This document shows, one piece after another, positions 58,332-64,000 of a stretch of 64,000 bases of DNA. The notes under the pieces are model-generated. The model made no database searches. It had not been told where the DNA came from and saw only the letters and a program-made list of their open reading frames with translations. Where the stretch lies: assembly GCF_020073745.1 (NCBI RefSeq), contig NZ_JAIRAU010000037.1:1-64000 (forward strand), in the 5' to 3' direction. A program made the position numbers and the translations under genes. Position 1 is the stretch's first letter, and each line of letters opens with the position of its first letter. Source of the stretch: Nannocystis pusilla. Lineage in GTDB: Bacteria; Myxococcota_A; Polyangia; Nannocystales; Nannocystaceae.

Positions 58332-59678
58332 GTGTCTTTCCGAAGCTATGTGAAATTTGGGTTCGTTGTTGCCGCAGTCGATCTCGGCGTGGCTTGTCAC
58401 AATACGAGGACACCCGGGGGCTCCTCAGCCACGGAGGAGTGCGGCTGGTTCGACGCCTGCCCCACCTCGGGCTCGGGCTCGGGTTCGACCTCGACGGGAT
58501 CGACCACGGAAGATGTGCCGACCACGACCGCCGTGGATCCTGCGTCTTACTGCAGATTCGGACCCGAGGCCGGCTTCTCCGGGGTCTCCTACGTCTGCAA
58601 CGGAACTCAGGCAGGCCACATTCGACTGGACTACTACGGCCCTCCGGAGCTACCGATCGGCGCGCTCATGACCTGCGCCGATCTGGAAGAGGACCCTCCC
58701 CCGGGCTATGTGAGCACTTGCTCCCACTCTGTCACTGAAGACTTCGGGGCCGACGTTGAGCAGTCCGATGGGCACCTGATCGACGCTTGCTGCCTTCCCG
58801 CGAGCCCTGTCGACGCTGTCGACCCCTTCTGTCGTATCGATGCCGCCGAGGAGATCTGCCTTCGTCTGTTCTACACGATCGAAGAAAGAAGAAAGAAGCT
58901 CCCTGTCACCGCGCCGGGCCTGGAGGCGGAGCTGGCCGATCTCAAGCATCAGTTGGACAACCTGAGCAAATACCTCGCCGACGGCGACACCCAGACCGAA
59001 TGCACCCTCGCGGTGGGCATGGGCCTCAAGTCGGAGGGCGATTTCCAGGACTCCGCACCTGTGGTCCAATGGATTCCCGTGCATCCGGATGAACTCGATC
59101 CGGACCTCGGCTGGCCCTGGTTCCGCGGGCTGCAACTCGGCATCAAACAGTTCGAGCTCGACGGCTTCGACGAGAGCGACGAGGCGTGCGATGCGCTGGC
59201 GAACCAAACGGTCGATTCGGGGACCATCACAGCGGGACAGCTCTCGATCTCCAGCTACTTCGGCAGCGCGGCTCCATCCGTCACCGGCGGTCACTTCTCG
59301 TTCCGCTCGGTGGATTGCCCGTTCGATAACTGCGAATTTGCGTTTGATGAGTTCGTCGTGGAGATCGAGGACTTCTTCATCGACCCACTGACGTTCAGCG
59401 ACGTCTCGGTCACCATGTCGGCCTCGACACAGGGGCTGATCAACGCGCCGTCGATCCAGTTCGGAGAGGGAACCATGCGGTTCAGCGCTCAGTTCCGCCT
59501 AACCAACGGCACGGAGCCGGTATTCGACGGTGAGCTAGTGTCGGTCGACCTCACCAACGCAGGCGTCGCCACCGCGAGACTGATGGAAGGTCCGCTCTTC
59601 GGGATTCAACACATCGCCGCCGAAAATTGGCCCTTCTCGATGTCGCTCTCCACTGAACTCACGTCTTGCGACGAGTAG
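58332..59678 (+). CDS. Predicted lipoprotein, unknown function
   Basis: The 448-aa protein begins at GTG with SFRSYVKFGFVVAAVDLGVAC, a signal peptide ending GVAC, followed by NTRTPGG, ECGWFDAC and a linker (TSGSGSGSTSTGSTTEDVPTT). The mature part has several Cys (YCRFGPEAG, MTCADLEED, DACCLPAS, FCRIDAAEEICLRLF), a helix pair (LEAELADLKHQLDNLSKYLADG) and a long beta-rich C-terminal half (GHFSFRSVDCPFDNCEFAFDEFVVEIEDFFIDPLTFSDVSVTMS). I do not recognise a family. A second GTG at 58350 is an alternative start. The HExxH lipoprotein gene follows 13 bp later, so they share a transcript. Confidence 0.7.
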   Translation: MSFRSYVKFGFVVAAVDLGVACHNTRTPGGSSATEECGWFDACPTSGSGSGSTSTGSTTEDVPTTTAVDPASYCRFGPEAGFSGVSYVCNGTQAGHIRLDYYGPPELPIGALMTCADLEEDPPPGYVSTCSHSVTEDFGADVEQSDGHLIDACCLPASPVDAVDPFCRIDAAEEICLRLFYTIEERRKKLPVTAPGLEAELADLKHQLDNLSKYLADGDTQTECTLAVGMGLKSEGDFQDSAPVVQWIPVHPDELDPDLGWPWFRGLQLGIKQFELDGFDESDEACDALANQTVDSGTITAGQLSISSYFGSAAPSVTGGHFSFRSVDCPFDNCEFAFDEFVVEIEDFFIDPLTFSDVSVTMSASTQGLINAPSIQFGEGTMRFSAQFRLTNGTEPVFDGELVSVDLTNAGVATARLMEGPLFGIQHIAAENWPFSMSLSTELTSCDE

Positions 59679-59691
59679 CCAGAGATCAGGA

Positions 59692-60768
59692 ATGACCGCG
59701 ACCCTTCCGACGAAGGCATCTCACTACAGCGGGGGTCGCGCGGCCGCCGCCAGCCTGGTCTTACTCGCCGCCTGCCGCCCCGATCTGCCGGACGTCGTCT
59801 GGACCGGTGAGTATCTGCAATATGCCACGAGCACGAACGAGCCGATCTGCCGCGGCTCGTTCCACCGCCAAGACGCGCACGTAGGGGAGCTCTCGTCACT
59901 GCTCGGTATCGACCTCCAACAGCGCGCATATTACGCATACGTCGACCCGTCCGAGCTCGACGATTTTTGCGACGGCGTGAGCAAGTCCGGCTGCGCTTTC
60001 GATCGCAAGGCGTTCGCGGTGCAACGGACGAACTTGCACGAATTGTCGCATGTCGTCGCCGACTTCGGCGGATTCCTCGGGCCGCGGCCGTTCGCCGAAG
60101 GATACGCCGAGATGTTCGGAGACGGCGGCGACCTGCAGCGCGATCGGCTCCCGCTCGAGACGGTACTCCGGGACTTCGCCACCGACAACACCCACTATTA
60201 CACCGCCGGGCTGTTCGCTCGATTCCTGGTCGAGCGGCACGGCCTCGAAGAATTCATCGATTTCCTCAGACAGGCTGGCGACTACGAGGACAGCTTCGCG
60301 CAGTTCGCTCCGCGATACGAGCAGGTATTCGGCGAGCCGATCGAACTCGCGATGAACGACTTCGAAGACTACCCTTCGTGTCCAGAGCTGAGCAATCGGA
60401 TCGCCGTGGTCGACTGCAACCTGCCGCTCGAACCCTGGGAAGGTGACGTTATCACCCTCCGCGCGAGCCTCGAGTGCTCGGCCGACGACGTCATGGGCCC
60501 GATGTCCGACTCGCGCGACCTCATGTTGACAACCCGGGCCTTCGAAGTCACAAAACCCGGCACATACATCGCCGGCGCCGGCGCCGACCCGGACGGCTGG
60601 GGCGGCATCCGTCTGGTGAAATGTGGCTCGTGCTGGGACGCATTCGAGCTCACGCTCGAGCCCGGCGAGAAGGTGTACCCAGATCTGGAGGCCGGTCGCT
60701 ATTACGTGGTGTTCGGTCGTTCGGTGGACGACCCAGGACAGCTGTCGCTGGTCCTGGGCAAGATCTAG
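59692..60768 (+). CDS. HExxH metalloprotease-like lipoprotein
   Basis: The 358-aa protein starts MTATLPTKASHYSGGRAAAASLVLLAAC (lipobox LAAC, Cys28). It contains the zinc-peptidase motif H116-E-L-S-H120 (RTNLHELSHVVADFGG) with a downstream Glu at 136 (FAEGYAEMFG), the usual third ligand in gluzincins, and helical segments (LFARFLVERHGLEEFIDFLRQAG) as in peptidase_MA-like proteins. The C-terminal 110 residues form a beta domain with Cys pairs (KCGSCWDAF). Likely an outer-membrane-anchored peptidase. It lies 13 bp behind the previous lipoprotein gene, which may be its partner or substrate-binding subunit. Confidence 0.78.
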   Translation: MTATLPTKASHYSGGRAAAASLVLLAACRPDLPDVVWTGEYLQYATSTNEPICRGSFHRQDAHVGELSSLLGIDLQQRAYYAYVDPSELDDFCDGVSKSGCAFDRKAFAVQRTNLHELSHVVADFGGFLGPRPFAEGYAEMFGDGGDLQRDRLPLETVLRDFATDNTHYYTAGLFARFLVERHGLEEFIDFLRQAGDYEDSFAQFAPRYEQVFGEPIELAMNDFEDYPSCPELSNRIAVVDCNLPLEPWEGDVITLRASLECSADDVMGPMSDSRDLMLTTRAFEVTKPGTYIAGAGADPDGWGGIRLVKCGSCWDAFELTLEPGEKVYPDLEAGRYYVVFGRSVDDPGQLSLVLGKI

Positions 60769-60853
60769 CGGAGCTCAAGCGAGGGCGGATGACGTACCGC
60801 GCTCGGCTTCGGACTGCAGGACCGCTTCTGATCGGCTACTGCCCCGGGACGCC

Positions 60854-61054
60854 ATGATGCTCGACACCGAAGACGCCACCGTGATCACGAACGGTGCACT
60901 TTCGACGACCGTCGATCGTGCACGCGTGATGTTGTATGCTCCGGTACACGCATCGGCCGTAGGCAGCCTCATCTACGAAGTCCCTACTGGCGGGGCTCTT
61001 TTCACGGTCTCTGCCTCCTCGGCCGGGTCGCGGCGGAGCAGAATCACAGCTTGA
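60854..61054 (+). pseudogene. Possible gene fragment
   Basis: A 66-residue frame includes LDTEDATVITNGALSTTVDRARVMLYAP and SLIYEVPTGGALFTVSASSAG, protein-like text with V-x-x-A-P and E-x-P-x-G-G-A-x-F, but no start signal or full domain. It overlaps the end of the kinase pseudogene on the other strand. Probably the decayed tail of a larger gene. Confidence 0.3.
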
Positions 61055-62476
61055 TCGTCTCGGCCCGCTGCGGGGGGTGGGCGGTGAGCACGTCCTCGAC
61101 ACACCGGCCGAGCTCACCCGTCGCACGATCGCCGTCAATCTGGACCGGCTCGCCGGGGTTGATCGTGATCTCGATCCGGGCGGTCGGATGCGGCTTGCAC
61201 TTCGCCAGGGCGCTGCGGAGGTCGAAGCGCGGCGCAGACGTCAGGACCGTATCGACGGGCTTCGCTCCCGCCGGGGCCGACCCGGGCTTCTCTGCACGCA
61301 CCCGGGGCTCAGGGGCGGGAGCGGTCGGCTCGGGGTCGGAGGCGGGCGCCACGGGGGCCGCTTGGGGCTCGGCGGCGGGCCCCGCGGACGCCGCGGGGCC
61401 GGAGGCGGGCGCCACGGGGCCGGCGGCCTGGGGTTCGGAGGCGGGCGTCACGGGTGCGACGATCGCCAGGGCCGCCGTGGGCGACGGGGCCAGCGGCGGG
61501 CACGTCGGCTCGGTCGTCGCGGGCTGGATCGCCAGCCAGGCCGGGAACGCGAGCAGGCTCAAGAGCGGCGCGAAGGCCCCGAGCCGCCGCGCCCGCTGGC
61601 GACGGCCGCGGATGTCCTCGAGTGCCTTCTCGATCGCGTTTAGCATCGACGCGGCGCTGTGGTGACGGCGGGGGCGGATCTCGAGCGCTCCGAGCAACAC
61701 GGCGCGCAGCGTTGGCGGGAGATCGAGGCGCTGCGCGACGCTGACGGGATCGGCGTTGCGAGGATCGGGGAGCACTTCGCCGGTGAGTGCCGCGTACCAC
61801 AGCGTGCCGATCTCGAAGATGTCGGTCCGGAAGTCGCCGCGCCTGCCACGCAGGCGCTCGGGGGCGATGAAGTGCGGGGTTCCGTAGATGAGCATCGGCA
61901 CGGACTCGGGCGGCAGGCCGAGGACAAGGCCGTCCGCCTGGACATGTCCTCGACCACGCACGCGTGGCTGAGATCGAAGAGGCGGGCACGCTCGCGTCCG
62001 CCAACGTCCTCGAGCATGCAGTTGTTCGGCGAGATGTCGCGGTGCGCGACGGCCCGCTCGTGCAGCGCGACGAGACCCGCGAGTAGATCGCAGACGATCG
62101 CGGTGCTGCGCTCCCACGCGATCGGCCCGTGCGCCAGCACCTCCGTCAGCGTCTTCCCCTCGACAAGCTCCATGGCGAAGAAGTGGCGCCCGCCCAGCCA
62201 ACTGTGGTCGTAGACCGGGATCAGGTTCGCGTGGCGGATCTGCGCCCCGAGCTGCGCCTCCTGGCGGAAGCGCTGGACGGCGACCGGGTTGCTGTCGTGA
62301 TCGGGGTGCAGCACCTTGAGCGCGAAGATCGCCCCGGTGTTCTTGCAGGTCGCCGCGTAGATCGAGGCCACGCCGCCGTAGCCGACGCGGCGATCGAGGC
62401 GGTACCGCCCGAGTGTGTCGCCGGAGAAGTCGTGATCGAGCGGCGGGAGAGTGAAGTGCTCAGGTTCGACGAACAT
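61044..62476 (-). pseudogene. Frameshifted Ser/Thr protein kinase gene
   Basis: From ATG 62476 one frame encodes a Hanks kinase N-lobe and catalytic loop (glycine loop VGYGGVASIY at 31-40, K54 in FALKVL, H145-R-D147 with N151). DFG is replaced by D168-L-S. After about residue 176 (HACVVED) the frame turns to noise, while the neighbouring frame continues with LGLPPESVPMLIYGTPHFIAPERLRG, the rest of the C-lobe, a membrane helix and a Pro/Ala-rich region plus small Cys domain to the TAA region at 61044. The shift lies near 61940-61950, exactly at GGACATGTCC, a junction of the 14-bp repeat; one missing C would restore the frame. It follows the gene at 63345 with a 2-bp gap. Confidence 0.7.
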
Positions 62477-62478
62477 GG

Positions 62479-63345
62479 TTAGAACTCCATCCTGAAGCGG
62501 ATCCCCGCCGGACCCGGGTGCAGCGCGAAGTGACCGGCCCGCCCGCGGTGGGCGTCGATCGCCAGCAGCACGACGCCGGACAGTGCCGCCGCGATCGCCG
62601 GAGCGCCGAGCCCGATCGCCAGGCGATCGGCACGCTCGCCGCGGATCGTCGCGTACTGGTAGCGCGTCCACTCGGCGTCGGGGATCCTGACCCCGGCGGG
62701 GTATGTGGCGTTCAGCGCGTCCACCTGCGCCTGCATGTTCTCGGCCCTCACCAGCATGGCGATCGCCGCGGCGCCGAGGCCGAGCCCGGCCCCGAGCGCG
62801 ACCCCGCCGGCGATCCGCAGCGGCCGGCGCCTGACCGTCGTCCGCGTCGTGTCCGTCCGCGGGGGCGACCGCGTCACCGGCGGATCGGCCGGCGGCTGGC
62901 GTCGGCGGACGTCGATCAGGTCGCCCGCGTCGTCCGCGGGCTCCTCGACACACGCGCCGACGATCTGAGGCTCGATCGTTCGCAGGCCGTCCGCGACGTC
63001 GGCCCGATCCGACGATCGTTCGCCCGCTGGCAAGGTGGCGAGCTGTGCCCCGAACGCGCGCAGCACCGCGGCGGCCGAGCAGAGCGGCGCGACGTGGCCG
63101 CCGGCCGCGCGGGCCCGCTTGTAGAGGCGGACGGCCTTGAACGCGAACAGCGAGCGCTGGCCGAACGTGTGCGGGCCGTCCGGCACCGTCTCGAAGGCGC
63201 GGCGGCAGGCGTCCCCGGCCGCCGCGAAGTCCTCCGCGTCCTCGCGCCGGTAACACTCGGCCTCGTGCGGCTGCCATGGTTCCGCGGAGGTCTCGGCCGG
63301 GACCTGAGACAGCACCGCGACCCAAAACACGGTGGAGAGGGTCAT
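62479..63345 (-). CDS. Exported protein with membrane helices, kinase partner
   Basis: The 288-aa protein starts MTLSTVFWVAVLSQVPAETSAEP, a signal peptide. A helical domain at about 25-120 (EAECYRREDAEDFAAAGDACRRAFETVPDG ... RSLFAFKAVRLYKRARAAGG) resembles a TPR. Then comes a Pro/Arg/Thr linker, a membrane helix (LRIAGGVALGAGLGLGAAAIAMLV), and a second (RLAIGLGAPAIAAALSGVVLLAI). The pattern is seen next to Nannocystineae Ser/Thr kinases. The kinase gene follows 2 bp later, so they are co-transcribed. Start ATG 63345 directly precedes the signal peptide. Confidence 0.7.
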   Translation of the reverse strand: MTLSTVFWVAVLSQVPAETSAEPWQPHEAECYRREDAEDFAAAGDACRRAFETVPDGPHTFGQRSLFAFKAVRLYKRARAAGGHVAPLCSAAAVLRAFGAQLATLPAGERSSDRADVADGLRTIEPQIVGACVEEPADDAGDLIDVRRRQPPADPPVTRSPPRTDTTRTTVRRRPLRIAGGVALGAGLGLGAAAIAMLVRAENMQAQVDALNATYPAGVRIPDAEWTRYQYATIRGERADRLAIGLGAPAIAAALSGVVLLAIDAHRGRAGHFALHPGPAGIRFRMEF

Positions 63346-63482
63346 CGTGGCGGATCGTACCCGATCCCATGGCTGACGCGCGTCCACGCCGTTTCTGTTA
63401 CGCCGTTCTCAGCGAGTAACTACTCACATGTAGGCGCATCGATCGCTGACACGGCGGGCGGACTTGCGCTACTGTGACCGGC

Positions 63483-64000
63483 ATGATCTGGACCCCGCGC
63501 CGCCCCCTCCTCGCCGTCCCCGTGTGCGTCGCCGCGTTGCTCACCCCCGGATGCTTCGACGGGGCCGAGCTCGCCGCCTGCGGGATCTCCATGACCTACT
63601 GCGAGATGGACGACGGGAGCACCGGGGGCGAGGGATCGGGGACATCCAGCAGCACGGGGCCGGGCATCATGACGACCGACCGGACACGGAGGCGAGCGAC
63701 GACACGGACGGCGCCCCGACGTCCACGGCCGCCACGGAGCCGATCGACCTCCCGCCGTGGATCGAGAGTCTTGCGTGTGACCCGGCGGAGGCGGACGAGG
63801 TCGGGCCGACCGTCGTGACGTACACGGCCAGCCCGGACGCGGTCGAGGCCGAGCTGCTGGACGACGGGGTCGTGATCGCCACCAGCCCCGCCGGGGCGCC
63901 CTTCGTCTTCCCGATCACGAGCGGCCCGCACAACAACCCCGGGAGCACGCTGACCGTCGTCGTGCGTGACGCAGGCGGGCAGACCGCGGAGGCGTCGATC
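63483..64000 (+). pseudogene. Lipoprotein gene with a frameshift, running off the window
   Basis: From ATG 63483 the product starts MIWTPRRPLLAVPVCVAALLTPGC (lipobox TPGC), then CDGA-like Cys and Gly/Ser/Thr linker (GGEGSGTSSSTGPG). After about 63670 that frame is Arg-rich and stops at 63818, while the adjacent frame reads smoothly to the window end (DDRPDTEASDDTDGAPTS, LPPWIESLACDPAEADEVG, VVTYTASPDAVEAELLDDG, NNPGSTLTVVVRDAGGQTAEASI), the usual Ig-like extracellular text. One base change in the linker would restore a single gene. The 3' end lies outside the window. Confidence 0.65.

Noticed and set aside
1..64000. tRNA, rRNA, riboswitch or other structural RNA genes
   Set aside because: I saw no T-loop/anticodon patterns, rRNA motifs or known riboswitch cores by eye; a covariance-model search would be needed to exclude small RNAs.

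Overview
The window is high-GC DNA from what is most likely a Nannocystineae-type myxobacterium (Nannocystis/Plesiocystis-like). I infer this from the many secreted lipoproteins with Thr/Ser/Gly linkers (STTE, TTTG, SGSGS patterns) after a lipobox Cys, the eukaryote-like Ser/Thr kinases fused to TPR repeats, the LytS/LytTR pair and the abundance of one-off surface proteins. There are no rRNA genes, and I found no tRNA or CRISPR array. Species cannot be fixed from the sequence alone.

Layout. 0-3.4 kb: the end of a conserved hypothetical, a small lipoprotein, a class-C beta-lactamase-like serine hydrolase and pyrF. 3.6-9.7 kb: two tandem paralogous small secreted proteins and three lipoproteins, one of which carries an embedded Hint (intein/hedgehog-type) autoprocessing domain. 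10.1-13.3 kb: a LysM/peptidoglycan-binding protein followed by a 767-aa zinc-knuckle protein, possibly a secretion-linked adaptor/effector pair. 13.5-19.5 kb: SIR2-like NADase fused to an AAA ATPase, translationally coupled (GTGA) to an AAA-kinase-TM-TPR protein and followed by a TerB-like protein; this is the best candidate for an undescribed (defence or stress) system. 19.6-24.9 kb: a tight reverse-strand operon of SGNH-like protein, small unknown, ferritin-like protein, carbamoyltransferase and DUF5989-like membrane protein. 25.3-34.2 kb: lipoproteins, a sigma factor next to a kinase-TPR receptor, and a three-gene envelope operon ending in a collagen-like protein. 34.2-38.1 kb: an SDR/AraC pair and a SoxR regulon with a textbook SoxR box. 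38.3-44.9 kb: a PD-(D/E)XK nuclease-like protein, a membrane-SRPBCC fusion, a tandem 2OG-Fe(II) oxygenase and a secreted VHL-beta-domain-like protein. 45-58 kb: a plastic zone with gene fragments, a complete IS1380-family element (CTAG target duplication), two practically identical IS630-family elements in inverted orientation, and a dispersed repeat of about 400 bp, one copy of which is split by an IS630 insertion. 58-64 kb: more lipoproteins, including an HExxH metalloprotease-like one, a frameshifted kinase and a frameshifted lipoprotein running off the end.

Across the window runs a 14-bp dyad repeat, TGTCC-N4-GGACA, found singly and as head-to-tail arrays in exact 14-bp register, both between genes (25061-25130) and inside coding sequence (six units in the interdomain linker of the SIR2-ATPase gene, 14777-14860; one unit in the kinase domain of its partner; one in the carbamoyltransferase gene). 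Several genes (43911, 61044 and 63483 regions) have a single frameshift, which may be real decay or assembly error.
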